DNA of 64,000 bases from Anabaena sp051781005 (GTDB lineage: Bacteria > Cyanobacteriota > Cyanobacteriia > Cyanobacteriales > Nostocaceae). Below, one piece after another: positions 54,101 to 62,666 of the stretch. Location: NCBI RefSeq assembly GCF_051781005.1, contig NZ_JBPWOA010000017.1, positions 186,001 to 250,000 on the forward strand. Direction: 5' to 3'. Positions within the stretch are counted from its first letter, which is position 1; every line of letters starts with the position of its first letter. A model generated the notes under the pieces. It was not told the DNA's origin. It did not search any database and was given only the letters and a program-made list of their open reading frames with translations. A program made the position numbers and the translations under genes.

Positions 54101-56853
54101 TGATTTTTCGGAGTTCGGCTACCTTCAACTATTTGAGTAACACTGCTATATTTTATTTGTTGTAACTCCAAACTTACCCGTTCATTTTCTAATGGTTTTC
54201 CTGTCGCGTCAGTAACGATAATTTCTACCGGAAAAGTCTTACCAGCGTCAGCTATAAAATTACTTTTTAAGCCAATAAGTTTATTACTAGGTAAAGCTGT
54301 AAAAGTTTGGGAATTAGCAACTGATAAATTAGAAATGTCAGCAACTTGAACATCTACCCGGTAAGTCATTGGGTAAGGTAAATCTTTTGCTACTGTTACC
54401 ATTTGACTACTTTTACCATTAGCATCTAACTGAGTATTAGTTTGTAAAACATCGCTAGAGAGAGTCGGACTTTCTTCAGGCCAAAACCACTGTCTCCCAA
54501 AACTAAATTCCTCCCAACCTTTGGGAATAAAATTAGTCTGCTGACGAGTAATAAAATATTTTGCTTCTCCCCCTTCCACAGGTGAACCAAACAAATAATT
54601 ACTGGCTACCTTCGCTGCAATTTTGTCATTAATCAGGGCAAATTCTTTATTTAGCTGTAAATCAACTTTGAAATTAGGTGGTTTAAACTCCGCTACTCGA
54701 AATTCACCAGATATTTCTCGTCCATTTTTTCCTTTTGCTTCGATTTTATAATAACCTAGGGGTTTATTTTTTTCGAGAGGTAACTCTAGAGAAAAGGTCC
54801 CAAATTCATTTGTTTTTTGTGTACCTAAATCAGATTTTTGTCCATTGGGACTTACCAAAGTTAATTTATATTCAGCATTTTTATCTTGCTGAATTTCGCC
54901 TGCTTCTAAATAATCTGCAAAAGCCGTAAATGCAGCTTTTTCTCCAGGTTGATATAACTGTCTATCGGAAAAAATTACCCCTCGTGATATCGGTTTACCA
55001 TCTTCCCAACCAGCATCAATACCATAACCATAACTGCCGCTATACTCTTGAGTTCTGGCAAAAGCCCAATCTTTATTTTCACGGGCAATTACTAATAATT
55101 TTGGTAATTTTTCATCCTTTGAATAACAATCTTTTAATTCATCATTATCAACTTTAAAAGTTCCCTTATCATCAGTTTCACCCGTTGCACAAGGTACAGG
55201 TTGAGAACTAGATTTTTCATATAATTTTGATTGATAAATTTCAATATTTGCAGCCTTAACTGGTGAACCATTACTAAGATGATGAACCCGAATTAACCCC
55301 GATTCTGGAAACCATTGAGAAAATACACCTAAATTAGTTAATTGCACCATTCCATAAGTTGTTGCTTCTCTCCACAATTGTTTATTATTTTCTTGATATT
55401 TATTAGTTCGTGCTTGCACTCCATAAGCTAACATTCCCTGATTATCACCTAATCTTGCTTTCAGGGGAACAGTGACATTAACGGACTGATTTTTTTTACC
55501 AGATACCTTGAAGCTTTCCCATTTTTCAGGTTTGGGTAATAAATCATTGGCATTATTCGTATAAACTAAATCTGTGGGTTTAATTACACGATAATTTGCT
55601 TGATATTTCGATTCTGGTAGATTGACTGTATTAATATTTAGCTGTAAATCCTTATCTTTAGGGAAAATATGTAAATCAGAGGGAACCCAAATATCTCCCG
55701 CTAAATCACCAGAATCATATTTAATAGAAACAGGTTTACCTAAAGTTTGCCCAAATTTATCTTTGACATTTTTATTAATAGTAATTGTATAATTAGTATC
55801 CGGTTCTAAAGCGTAGGGATTAACACTAACAATTCTATCTTCATCATAGATTTGCAAAACCCTATCAATGTCTTTAGGTGCGGGATTTATTTTAATATTC
55901 TCCTTTGCAGAATCTGCTAATAAAATATTATTAAATTCTAGCTGGAGACTGCCTTTAATAAATCTACCATAGGTTCCTCCTGAGTCTGGTAGTCCGTAAG
56001 GTTTAATTCCCTGAAATGCTAATGGTGAATAAGTTGCTAACTTACCAACAAACTCTTTATCACTGGGAATATTTCCATAAGCAGGAAGGATACCAGGAGA
56101 AAATGTTAAAAGGTAAGATGTGGCTTTTTCTAAATTTCCCTGGGGAGTAATATCATAAACCCAATTTTTAGCTGAAGGGTCAAATTTTTCTAAAGGATCT
56201 AAATTTTCTGGTTTTTCTGCTTTAGCTAATTCTACCTTTAACCCTACCCCTTGAGTTTTACCGTTAGGAATTAACTGTAAAAGCTTTTGAACAGAATCTA
56301 AATCTAGTTCTAAATTTGATGTAAATTGTAATTTAGGTTTTAAATCGATTGGTTCAATTTCTGCTTTTTCAATCGGGTTAACACCTGGTAAATTGGTGAG
56401 TTTAATTGATTCAGTATTGAAAGTCCAGGCTAAATCTTGATCTAAACGATGATTTTTTAAATCTCCTAAACCAGCTTTGAGAGTAACTTGCACTCTTATG
56501 GCTTTGGGTAATGCTTTATCAGCTTGAAACCCTACCATGCGCGGTGTTAAAAAGCGAAACTTCCCTGGTAAAGGAGGCCAAATAGCAAATTTAGTTAATA
56601 AATTTTCTTGTTCTGGATTATCAAGACTTTCAACAGGAATTAAAGCTTCCTTAAAGCGAATGCGAATTTGACTAAGAGTATTTGCATCTCCCAAAGGACT
56701 GATTTGTTCTATCCAGTCGGGTAATTTTGGTGGTGTAAGTGATGCAACCGTTGGTAATTTTTCTTTACCTGGAGTGATACCCACAAAATTACAGCCAGCT
56801 ATACCTAATATAAAGGTAATGATAAATAAAAAATGTAGTAAATTTCTAATCAT
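51151..56853 (-). CDS. Alpha-2-macroglobulin family lipoprotein without thioester
   Basis: A 1900-residue envelope protein. The ATG at 56853 starts a lipoprotein signal (MIRNLLHFLFIITFILGIAG then Cys21), so the 58 codons further upstream are discarded. The body has macroglobulin (MG) domains, a bait-like middle part, the A2M domain (WRVMVVATDGNLRFGNGEA) and a terpenoid-cyclase-like helical region (about 1400-1650). The usual CxEQ thioester is absent: the expected place reads LPFAEPAASQLL. The bacterial family traps proteases in the periplasm, often working with PBP1C. The neighbour pbpC is divergent here, with about 230 bases between starts. Confidence 0.93.
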   Translation of the reverse strand: MIRNLLHFLFIITFILGIAGCNFVGITPGKEKLPTVASLTPPKLPDWIEQISPLGDANTLSQIRIRFKEALIPVESLDNPEQENLLTKFAIWPPLPGKFRFLTPRMVGFQADKALPKAIRVQVTLKAGLGDLKNHRLDQDLAWTFNTESIKLTNLPGVNPIEKAEIEPIDLKPKLQFTSNLELDLDSVQKLLQLIPNGKTQGVGLKVELAKAEKPENLDPLEKFDPSAKNWVYDITPQGNLEKATSYLLTFSPGILPAYGNIPSDKEFVGKLATYSPLAFQGIKPYGLPDSGGTYGRFIKGSLQLEFNNILLADSAKENIKINPAPKDIDRVLQIYDEDRIVSVNPYALEPDTNYTITINKNVKDKFGQTLGKPVSIKYDSGDLAGDIWVPSDLHIFPKDKDLQLNINTVNLPESKYQANYRVIKPTDLVYTNNANDLLPKPEKWESFKVSGKKNQSVNVTVPLKARLGDNQGMLAYGVQARTNKYQENNKQLWREATTYGMVQLTNLGVFSQWFPESGLIRVHHLSNGSPVKAANIEIYQSKLYEKSSSQPVPCATGETDDKGTFKVDNDELKDCYSKDEKLPKLLVIARENKDWAFARTQEYSGSYGYGIDAGWEDGKPISRGVIFSDRQLYQPGEKAAFTAFADYLEAGEIQQDKNAEYKLTLVSPNGQKSDLGTQKTNEFGTFSLELPLEKNKPLGYYKIEAKGKNGREISGEFRVAEFKPPNFKVDLQLNKEFALINDKIAAKVASNYLFGSPVEGGEAKYFITRQQTNFIPKGWEEFSFGRQWFWPEESPTLSSDVLQTNTQLDANGKSSQMVTVAKDLPYPMTYRVDVQVADISNLSVANSQTFTALPSNKLIGLKSNFIADAGKTFPVEIIVTDATGKPLENERVSLELQQIKYSSVTQIVEGSRTPKNQVEYKTVSKTEIKSSNIPQMVNLQPTESGSYRIRANFSDSRDEITATDLQIWVTGVNPVFWGEREKDKLEVKLNKQEFKVGETATALIQSPYPEGELYFAVIKDKPLYQQVTKIKGSAPQIQFTVTPEMLPNAAIEAVLIRQGKPLNQVEPENLENLAKIGFAPFKVNLEDKYLKVEVKPNQSSLEPGNEETLELELKDHQGNATQGQFTVMVVNEAVLQLAGYRPPNLVDTVYAEQPISTRFSDNRPDVVLQNQSLDKPKGWGYGGGLSSALANTRIRQDFQALAYYNGSVITDVNGQARITFKLPDDLTTWRVMVVATDGNLRFGNGEATLITTKPLITNAILPQFARSGDRILGGLSVTNTTGNTGNISINGELSGSLQFAENNPKTKTLQTPVESATQAYRFPMIAGSVGKSEVTFATQLNNTADAFSVPLEIKPLEITEQVVETGVSEKQVKIPLNIDKNTFSETGGLDIQLASTLIPEIKAPAKQVLGDNDLPFAEPAASQLLIAANLQTLTQQYNQTFAEFNPQKQANLAIEQLQKLQIADGGFAAFPGQEKSDPWVSAYAAESLVKANQAYPGLVNSRILSQLKNYLQKVLVNPGQYEFCKQKLCKSQLQINSLIALSQLGDKRNSFLSDIYQQRDAFDVVTQIKLARYLFQFPEWEDEAQIIRVQLQKNIYETGRNAVVNLPPSWSWMNSQTTTQAQALRLFIDQKANVEIIDKLFQSLLNLRREGTWQTTYNNAQALTALVEYSQLQSTPPNFVTTVKLAGQKLGETRFNGYQNPSLQLNVGMDKLPRGRHNLLLQKSGKGKLHYLVAYSYRLQGNQPGRFNGLRVTREISKINEEKVIQKTGMYAVDKPLILKPGEVFDIGLEIITDHPVDHLVIKDPLPAGFEAVDESFQTATPALQAKADNWQLGYKTIYKDRIISYADHLEAGVYNLHYLVRSVTPGTFLWPGAEAHLQYAPEEFGRSADSTLILEEKK

Positions 56854-57085
56854 ATTGTTGAAGAACTTGAAAAACTTTAAATTTGTAGGTTGGGTTGACG
56901 TAAGGAAACCCAACATTTTGGAAATAGTTGTAAATAAATTTTGTTGGGTTGCGCTGTTGCTTAACTTGTTTACATAAATACCTAATCTAGTGTGATTATT
57001 TCCAATAAACCATACAATTCTTAACATTTCAGGAATATTGATTTTTTTTGCGAAATCTCTTTTACATAACTTGAAACCTCAAATT

Positions 57086-59620
57086 ATGAAATTCAACACT
57101 CGTATCCTCAAAACTCTTACTCTCTGTGTCTCTGCGTCTCTGCGTGAGACAAAATCCTATTTTCTTTATCTCAATAGATATAAATTAAAGCTAAAGCGTA
57201 AATATAAAACTGTTAAAATCATTTTAGCTTTAATCCTGATGTGTTTGGTAGTGCGATTACTGCCTTATTTTGCACCAATTCATAGTATAGATATTGCCCA
57301 AAAGCAATTAGCTATGCAGTTTACAGATCGTAATGGTTTACCGTTAGGAACATTACTAACTCGTGATCAAGAACATACAGCAGTTATAACATTAAATCAG
57401 GTTTCACCCCAATTTATCAATGCCATTTTAGCTGCTGAAGATGGCAGCTTTTATCAACATGGGGCGTTAGATATGAAAGCAATTATCCGCGCTATAAAGG
57501 AAGCTATTCAATCGAAAAAAATAGTTTCTGGTGCTTCCACAATTACCATGCAATTAGCGCGAATGTTGGATAATTCTCCCCGGACTTTATCAAGTAAATT
57601 ATCTGAAATTTGGCTATCTTGGCGGTTAGTTGCAGGAATGAGTAAAGATGAAATTCTCTCTGCTTATATTAATCGTCTACCTATGGGGGGAAATATTTAT
57701 GGTGTGGAAGCAGCAGCACGGACTTATTTTTCTATTTCTGCAAGTGATTTAAATTTAGCCCAAGCTTCTTTTTTAGCCGCAATTCCTAATAATCCTACTT
57801 ATTTTAATCCTTATGAACATTGGGAACGTTTAAAGACAAGGCAGAAATATGTTTTAAATCAAATGGTGCAGGATAAATATATTACTGAAGCAGTAGCTGA
57901 ACGCATATATACGGAAAAGGTTGTTTTTCAATCTCGTGAACAGGGAATTATTGCTGCACCTCATTTTTTGTTTTGGTTAGCAACACAGAACACCCCACCC
58001 CTAACCCCTCCCCGCAAGCGAGGAGGGGGACTGGAGTTATCTCACCATAAACAGGGAGTGGATTTATTTTCCCGCAAGCGAGGAGGGGGACTGGAGGGAG
58101 GGGAAATGGAATCTTCTCCTATTAAGACTACGATAAATCTACCTTTGCAGCAGTTTGTGGAAGCACAGGTACAGCAGGTTATTGATTCTCTTGGTGCTAA
58201 TAATGTCCATGATGCAGCTGCGTTGATAATTGACAACTACTCTGGGGAGGTTTTAGCTTACGTCGGTTCGCCTGATTATTTTAATGATGTGAAATTAGGA
58301 CGAAATGATGGAGTACAAGCGTTGCGTCAACCTGGTTCAACTCTCAAACCATTTGTGTATGAATTAGCTTTGGAAAAAGGTGTCATTAAACCTAATTCTA
58401 TTTTGGCAGATGTGCCTTCTCATTACGCAATTCCGGGGGCGAAATTATATAGCCCTACAGATTATACTAACAGTTTTCTTGGCCCGGTGCGGGTACGTGT
58501 TGCTTTAGCAAATTCTTTAAATGTACCTGCGGTAAAGGTGTTGGAAAAGGTTGGTGTGGAAACTTTCTTAAATCGGTTGCATGAGTTGGGGTTTGCACAT
58601 CTCAATCAAAGTGCTGAATATTACGGTTTGGGTTTGACTTTGGGTAGCGCAGAGGTGAGTTTATGGGAACTTGCTAGGGCTTATGTGACTATGGCCAGAA
58701 TGGGCAAAAGTACGCCTTTAGTGACTGTGTTGACGGAACCTCACCCCCCAACCCCCCTCTCCGCAAGCAAAGAAGGGGACGCGATTTCCCCTCCTCCCTT
58801 GCGGGGTGAAGTAGCGAATTGGCAGTTAATTATTGATATGTTGAGCGATCGCTATGCCCGTGCTACAGCTTTTGGTGTAGACTCGGTATTAAATCTGCCT
58901 TTCTCTGCGGCTGTTAAAACTGGCACTTCATCAAATTATCGCGATACCTGGACAGTTGGCTTTACCACTGATTATACTGTTGCTACTTGGGTAGGTAATT
59001 TCAACGGCGAACCGATGCGGCAAGTTTCAGGTGTGACAGGTGCTGCACCTTTGTGGAACAGAATCATGTTACATCTGCACGAATATCAAACACCGACAGA
59101 TTTTCCACCTCCAGATGGGTTAATCCAATTACCCGTTTGTGCTAATTCTGGGTTAAAACCTAAACCTGATTGTACTTCGATAGTTCAGGAATATTTTTCG
59201 CCAGCAGATAAAATTGCCTACGAAAATCCTGCTGATTTCCATTTACCACCTGAGTATGATGAATGGTTAGCAAGACAGCCACAATCAAATTCTAATGCTG
59301 ATAAATTTAGGATTTTATCTCCTCATAATGGGGATTTGTTTGTGGTTTATCCTGATGAGAAAGGTCAGCAAAAACTAGAATTTAAACTGGTTAGCAAATC
59401 TAATCTACCTATAGAGTGGTGGCTAAATGGTAGGCAGTTATCTACACAATCAACTAATGCGTTATTTTGGCATTTACAACCCGGCAATTGGACTCTGGAA
59501 GCCAGAAGCGGGGAGGTAAGTGATAAAATAAATTTTCAAGTTGAGTTGGCAAATACAAAACCCAACCGTCAAGGTTTTTCTGTAGTCAATCCTACACTTT
59601 TCCCCCATTCTAGAGATTGA
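57086..59620 (+). CDS. pbpC: Penicillin-binding protein 1C
   Basis: An 844-residue bifunctional peptidoglycan synthase from the ATG at 57086; an ATG at 57038 would add 16 residues. A transmembrane helix (about 45-62) precedes the GT51 glycosyltransferase (AILAAEDGSFYQHG, catalytic Glu near 115). The transpeptidase has PGSTLKPF with Ser418 and Lys421 and VKTGTSSN with Lys611. A C-terminal BiPBP-like beta domain (about 740-825) follows. Two low-complexity segments (residues about 301-341 and 551-575) are translated dispersed repeats and seem to be inserted between conserved blocks. Pairing with the alpha-2-macroglobulin gene is a classic association. Confidence 0.92.
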   Translation: MKFNTRILKTLTLCVSASLRETKSYFLYLNRYKLKLKRKYKTVKIILALILMCLVVRLLPYFAPIHSIDIAQKQLAMQFTDRNGLPLGTLLTRDQEHTAVITLNQVSPQFINAILAAEDGSFYQHGALDMKAIIRAIKEAIQSKKIVSGASTITMQLARMLDNSPRTLSSKLSEIWLSWRLVAGMSKDEILSAYINRLPMGGNIYGVEAAARTYFSISASDLNLAQASFLAAIPNNPTYFNPYEHWERLKTRQKYVLNQMVQDKYITEAVAERIYTEKVVFQSREQGIIAAPHFLFWLATQNTPPLTPPRKRGGGLELSHHKQGVDLFSRKRGGGLEGGEMESSPIKTTINLPLQQFVEAQVQQVIDSLGANNVHDAAALIIDNYSGEVLAYVGSPDYFNDVKLGRNDGVQALRQPGSTLKPFVYELALEKGVIKPNSILADVPSHYAIPGAKLYSPTDYTNSFLGPVRVRVALANSLNVPAVKVLEKVGVETFLNRLHELGFAHLNQSAEYYGLGLTLGSAEVSLWELARAYVTMARMGKSTPLVTVLTEPHPPTPLSASKEGDAISPPPLRGEVANWQLIIDMLSDRYARATAFGVDSVLNLPFSAAVKTGTSSNYRDTWTVGFTTDYTVATWVGNFNGEPMRQVSGVTGAAPLWNRIMLHLHEYQTPTDFPPPDGLIQLPVCANSGLKPKPDCTSIVQEYFSPADKIAYENPADFHLPPEYDEWLARQPQSNSNADKFRILSPHNGDLFVVYPDEKGQQKLEFKLVSKSNLPIEWWLNGRQLSTQSTNALFWHLQPGNWTLEARSGEVSDKINFQVELANTKPNRQGFSVVNPTLFPHSRD
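57988..58096. repeat. Dispersed G/C-rich repeat inserted in pbpC frame
   Basis: The first copy (57988-58035) contains CCCCACCCCTAACCCCTCCC then GCAAGCGAGGAGGGGGACTG. A second partial copy (CCCGCAAGCGAGGAGGGGGA) lies at 58071-58096. The frame is kept, coding for Arg/Gly/Pro-rich sequence (PPRKRGGGLE, twice). Confidence 0.85.
58738..58812. repeat. Second dispersed repeat insertion in pbpC frame
   Basis: CACCCCCCAACCCCCCTCTC then CGCAAGCAAAGAAGGGGACG belongs to the same C-rich repeat class and is translated as HPPTPLSASKEGDAISPPPL. It interrupts the transpeptidase domain between conserved blocks. Confidence 0.75.
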
Positions 59621-59718
59621 TTAATTTTCCATCAAAAACACAATCTTTTTTCCGGGAATTGTCTGTGAAAATTGATCTAATAAATTAGAACTGAAGTTTT
59701 TATCAACTGTATCTAGCT

Positions 59719-59868
59719 ATGACTAACACACAAGAAAATAAATCTGCCAAAAAGACGAAACAGTCTTTTCCTGCTGTTGATATTGGTACTCCTAAAGTGC
59801 CAGTTCGCAAAAGCAATGCGAAAAAGCAGAATCGTGAATTACTCAGCGACTGGGAACACGCGAGTTAA
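59719..59868 (+). CDS. Small basic protein (49 residues)
   Basis: An ATG-to-TAA frame begins MTNTQENKSAKKTKQSFPAV and continues to LLSDWEHAS. It is rich in Lys at the start, with a short acidic/Trp C-terminus. It lies 98 bases after pbpC, with no overlapping alternative gene. It looks like a small conserved cyanobacterial protein, but I cannot name the family. Coding is supported by the plausible composition and clean start/stop only. Confidence 0.55.
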   Translation: MTNTQENKSAKKTKQSFPAVDIGTPKVPVRKSNAKKQNRELLSDWEHAS

Positions 59869-59886
59869 TTCCCAAAAGACAGTTGA

Positions 59887-59907
59887 CAGGGAAGAGGGAA
59901 TAGGGAA
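59887..59907. repeat. Heptamer tandem repeat (CAGGGAA family)
   Basis: CAGGGAA, GAGGGAA and TAGGGAA in tandem after the 49-residue gene, the same family as at 14991-15018. The remaining bases to 60017 are AT-rich leader for the next gene. Confidence 0.7.
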
Positions 59908-60016
59908 GAGTAAAACTAAATAGTGGTTAACTTAACAGAAGACGGTACAGGCTGAGAAATTGTTAAATTGAGGTAAAAGTCAAGACTGTACAATAGTGCT
60001 TTAGCTTAAGTCAAAC

Positions 60017-60943
60017 ATGAAAGTAGCAATTACTGGTGCAACAGGATTTGTCGGTAGTCGTTTAGTAGAACGACTGCATAATGAAGGTCATAGAGTACTA
60101 GTGTTAAGTCGGAATACTAACTCTGCCCACAAAGTTTTTCCTTCTCAGGCTTTCCCAAATCTCGAAATTATGGGCTATACACCTGGTGTATCTGGTGCTT
60201 GGCAAGATGCTATTGCTGGTTGTGATGGTGTGGTTAATCTGGCAGGAGAACCCATTGCTGAGGAACGTTGGACACCACAACGTAAGCAGGAAATCCTCAA
60301 CAGCCGCAAACTGGGGACACAAAAAATTGTCGAAGCTATAGCTAAGGCTAACCCCAAACCAAGTGTGTTAGTGAATGCTTCGGCTATTGGCTACTATGGT
60401 ACTAGTGAAACTGCTACTTTTGACGAAAATAGCCCTTCAGGTCAAGATTTTCTGGCTCAAGTCTGCCAAGAGTGGGAAGCAGAAGCACAAAAGGTAACAA
60501 ATGCTGGTGTGCGCTTGGTAATTTTGCGTTTTGGTATTGTTTTAGGTCATGGTGGTGCTTTGGGGAAAATGATTACTCCCTTCAAACTCTTTGCCGGTGG
60601 CCCTATTGGTAGTGGTCGGCAGTGGTTTTCATGGATTCACATAGACGATATTGTTAACTTAATTCTGCAAGCTTTAACTAAGCCAAACATAGAAGGCGTA
60701 TATAATGCTACGGCTCCCAATCCTGTGCGGATGACAGATTTAAGTGCAACTATGGGACAGGTGATGAATCGTCCGTCATGGTTGCCTGTTCCTTCTTTTG
60801 CTTTAGAAGCGATGTTGGGAGATGGGGCAATTGTGGTTTTAGAGGGTCAAAAAGTCCTACCTATACGCACTCAATCTGTAGGTTTTGAGTATCAATATCC
60901 GAATTTGCCATCAGCATTGACGCAAATAATTCGTAATTCGTAA
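60017..60943 (+). CDS. TIGR01777-family NAD(P)-binding epimerase
   Basis: A 308-residue extended short-chain dehydrogenase-like protein. The Rossmann motif is GATGFVGS (about 7-14). VNLAGEPIAEERWTPQRKQEI is the family hallmark, and the active-site-type NASAIGYYG lies near 118-126. Relatives include YfcH and SulA-linked proteins; the substrate is unknown. The last residues IIRNS and the stop codon are encoded by the AATTCGT heptamer repeat at 60928-60966, so the natural C-terminus has been reshaped by the repeat. Confidence 0.92.
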   Translation: MKVAITGATGFVGSRLVERLHNEGHRVLVLSRNTNSAHKVFPSQAFPNLEIMGYTPGVSGAWQDAIAGCDGVVNLAGEPIAEERWTPQRKQEILNSRKLGTQKIVEAIAKANPKPSVLVNASAIGYYGTSETATFDENSPSGQDFLAQVCQEWEAEAQKVTNAGVRLVILRFGIVLGHGGALGKMITPFKLFAGGPIGSGRQWFSWIHIDDIVNLILQALTKPNIEGVYNATAPNPVRMTDLSATMGQVMNRPSWLPVPSFALEAMLGDGAIVVLEGQKVLPIRTQSVGFEYQYPNLPSALTQIIRNS

Positions 60944-60966
60944 TTCGTAATTCGTAATTCGTAATT
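60928..60966. repeat. AATTCGT heptamer array overlapping a gene end
   Basis: Five units of AATTCGT plus AATT. The stop codon of the epimerase gene (60941-60943) lies within the array. A short array in the opposite orientation lies at 61013-61026. Confidence 0.9.
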
Positions 60967-61027
60967 ACTGGTCTTGCTGCGTTTGGATATTTATTTCAAA
61001 TGATCTTTAGCTACGAATTACGAATTG

Positions 61028-61276
61028 CTATGACTCATTTTTCATAAATTTCTTAGAAACCCAACTGGTAATTCCGCTGAGAATTGCACCACCCATGAGG
61101 ATGCCAATAGCTGGGTTAAATAGCGGTATCCACAGTTTATGCCATAAATCTAAACCGAGGTTGATTCCAGAGGCATTACCAGCAACTGCCACGGCAAACC
61201 AGATAAAACCCAAAATCACCAGGAATACATCTGCAACTAAAACTAAGTTGAGCCAATTTAATAGTTTGTCTTTCAT
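61028..61276 (-). CDS. Small two-helix membrane protein
   Basis: An 82-residue protein with two hydrophobic segments (about 8-32, LVLVADVFLVILGFIWFAVA; about 50-70, LFNPAIGILMGGAILSGIT) and a basic C-terminus (SKKFMKNES). It resembles short conserved cyanobacterial membrane proteins of unknown function. The gene ends next to the inverted heptamer pair at 61013-61026. Confidence 0.75.
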   Translation of the reverse strand: MKDKLLNWLNLVLVADVFLVILGFIWFAVAVAGNASGINLGLDLWHKLWIPLFNPAIGILMGGAILSGITSWVSKKFMKNES

Positions 61277-61328
61277 CTTCTATAAGCTTCGAGAATTAAT
61301 TATTATAATTCGCAATTCCTATTTAATT

Positions 61329-61356
61329 ACGAATTACGAATTACGAATTACGAATT
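61329..61356. repeat. ACGAATT heptamer array overlapping a stop codon
   Basis: Four units of ACGAATT (complement of the AATTCGT family). The stop codon of the TPR gene (61355-61357) overlaps its right end. Confidence 0.9.
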
Positions 61357-61774
61357 ATTCAAATAGCCATTTTTTGACTTTTGCCAAACTCTGCCAATCT
61401 GGTTTTCTAGTTAAGCCATCTTCAATGCTATTTTTAACTTCCGTTTGCCATTCTTCATTGACAAAAATCAACTGTTGTGCAAAGTCAATGTGTTCGCGCA
61501 GACCTTTTTGACCTGTTTCCAGCATGGCTAAAGCGAGATTAATTCTGGCTTGTGGGTCTTGGGGATTTAATTTTACTGCTTTATTTGCAGCTTTGTAAGC
61601 TAAGTTGGCTTTGTTGTCGAGTAGGTACAGCCAGGAAAGACAAATCCAAGCAGAACTAGCTTTGGGGGAGCGATCGCACACTTCTTTAAATACAGGGATG
61701 AGCGATTCTACCGATTCTCCAGCTTTATAACGTTCTAAACCTGTATCAAACAGTTCTTCAATTGTAATAGTCAT
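61355..61774 (-). CDS. Small TPR protein
   Basis: A 139-residue protein with about two TPR motifs in the middle (SSAWICLSWLYLLDNKANLA; AANKAVKLNPQDPQARINLA). It is likely a cytosolic adaptor. Both ends touch heptamer repeats: the start codon at 61774-61772 is inside a GTCATTG/GTCATTA array and the stop is beside an ACGAATT array. No clear Shine-Dalgarno sequence precedes the start. Confidence 0.82.
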   Translation of the reverse strand: MTITIEELFDTGLERYKAGESVESLIPVFKEVCDRSPKASSAWICLSWLYLLDNKANLAYKAANKAVKLNPQDPQARINLALAMLETGQKGLREHIDFAQQLIFVNEEWQTEVKNSIEDGLTRKPDWQSLAKVKKWLFE

Positions 61775-61825
61775 TGGTCATTAGTCATTGGTCATTGGTC
61801 ATTGGTCATTAGTCATTAGTCATTA
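61770..61825. repeat. GTCATTG/GTCATTA heptamer array containing a start codon
   Basis: Eight consecutive seven-base units. Read on the minus strand each unit contains ATG, and the ATG of the TPR gene comes from the unit nearest the gene. Units shift frame by one each time. Confidence 0.9.
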
Positions 61826-61866
61826 GTTATTCACAACTGACCGCTGACATCCGACCATTGACTATA

Positions 61867-62223
61867 TTACACCCCGAAAGATTTCCCGCAACCACAAGTT
61901 TGGGAGGCGTTGGGGTTAGTGAATTGGAAGCCACCGCCAATCATGGCATCACTATAATCGAGCATTAACCCATAGAGATATAATAGACTTTTGCGATCGC
62001 ACACAATCTTAAAGCCATCATAATCAAAAACGTCATCCTGCGCGGTGATCTTACTAGTATCTTCAAAATCCATCATGTAAGACATCCCAGAGCAACCACC
62101 TTGACGCACTCCTACCCGTAAACATAAATCCTGCCCTTGCTTACCTTGGAGCGATTTTACCTGGCGCAATGCTGATTCGCTTAACAGAATGCCGCGTTGT
62201 TGAAGCTCAGTTGCTTGTGTCAT
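61867..62223 (-). CDS. IscA/SufA/HesB-type iron-sulfur carrier
   Basis: A 118-residue A-type Fe-S carrier. Three conserved cysteines are present: Cys44 in QGGCSGMSY, and Cys110 and Cys112 in the C-terminal CGCGKSF. It binds iron or an Fe-S cluster and passes it to targets. The suf operon is not in the window, so the exact name (sufA or iscA) cannot be fixed. A short ribosome-binding-like GGAG (about 62233-62236, minus strand) precedes it. Confidence 0.94.
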   Translation of the reverse strand: MTQATELQQRGILLSESALRQVKSLQGKQGQDLCLRVGVRQGGCSGMSYMMDFEDTSKITAQDDVFDYDGFKIVCDRKSLLYLYGLMLDYSDAMIGGGFQFTNPNASQTCGCGKSFGV

Positions 62224-62666
62224 TTGCTGTTGTCACTCCTTAATTATTATAACGATTACCAGGTATATGCTGTTAATAGCCCCTGGGTTGCTCTTTCAAG
62301 TTTTATTCCATTCTAACTGCATTGACAGGTACAGACGTAAATTCTCAACACTTTGTCAACAGCAGAGAAGGGTTTTTATTCTAGAATTGAGAGATTCGGT
62401 GTATTTGGAGTATTTTTATTTTTTCAGTCTTGGAGTCGTTTGAGCAACAACCAATTTTCAGGAGTGCTGAGTCCTGAGTAAAAAAGGAAAATTAATTGTA
62501 CTCATCGTCTGACTGTGAAGTCCCTACCTTCAGGTATGGAAAAAGAAAAAATTATTCCCCTAGTTTTAACTATGGAGTTACTCGTTACTCGTTACTCAGC
62601 ACTTATTTACTCACCACTACCCAAAATTTACTTCTTCTAAATAGCTTTTTTGATTAACTTTACTCT
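62224..62666. other. Intergenic region with TACTCGT heptamers
   Basis: A 443-base divergent gap. It holds a TACTCGT array (two units plus TACTC, 62579-62597), the same family as at 23206-23230. No gene is recognisable. Promoters for the Fe-S carrier and the right-edge gene should both lie here. Confidence 0.65.

Noticed and set aside
56854..57027. 58-codon N-terminal extension of the alpha-2-macroglobulin protein
   Set aside because: The internal Met at 56853 begins a textbook lipoprotein signal ending in Cys; the extension would bury it.
61770..61825. CRISPR-like array
   Set aside because: Units are seven bases in direct tandem without spacers; these are STRR elements.
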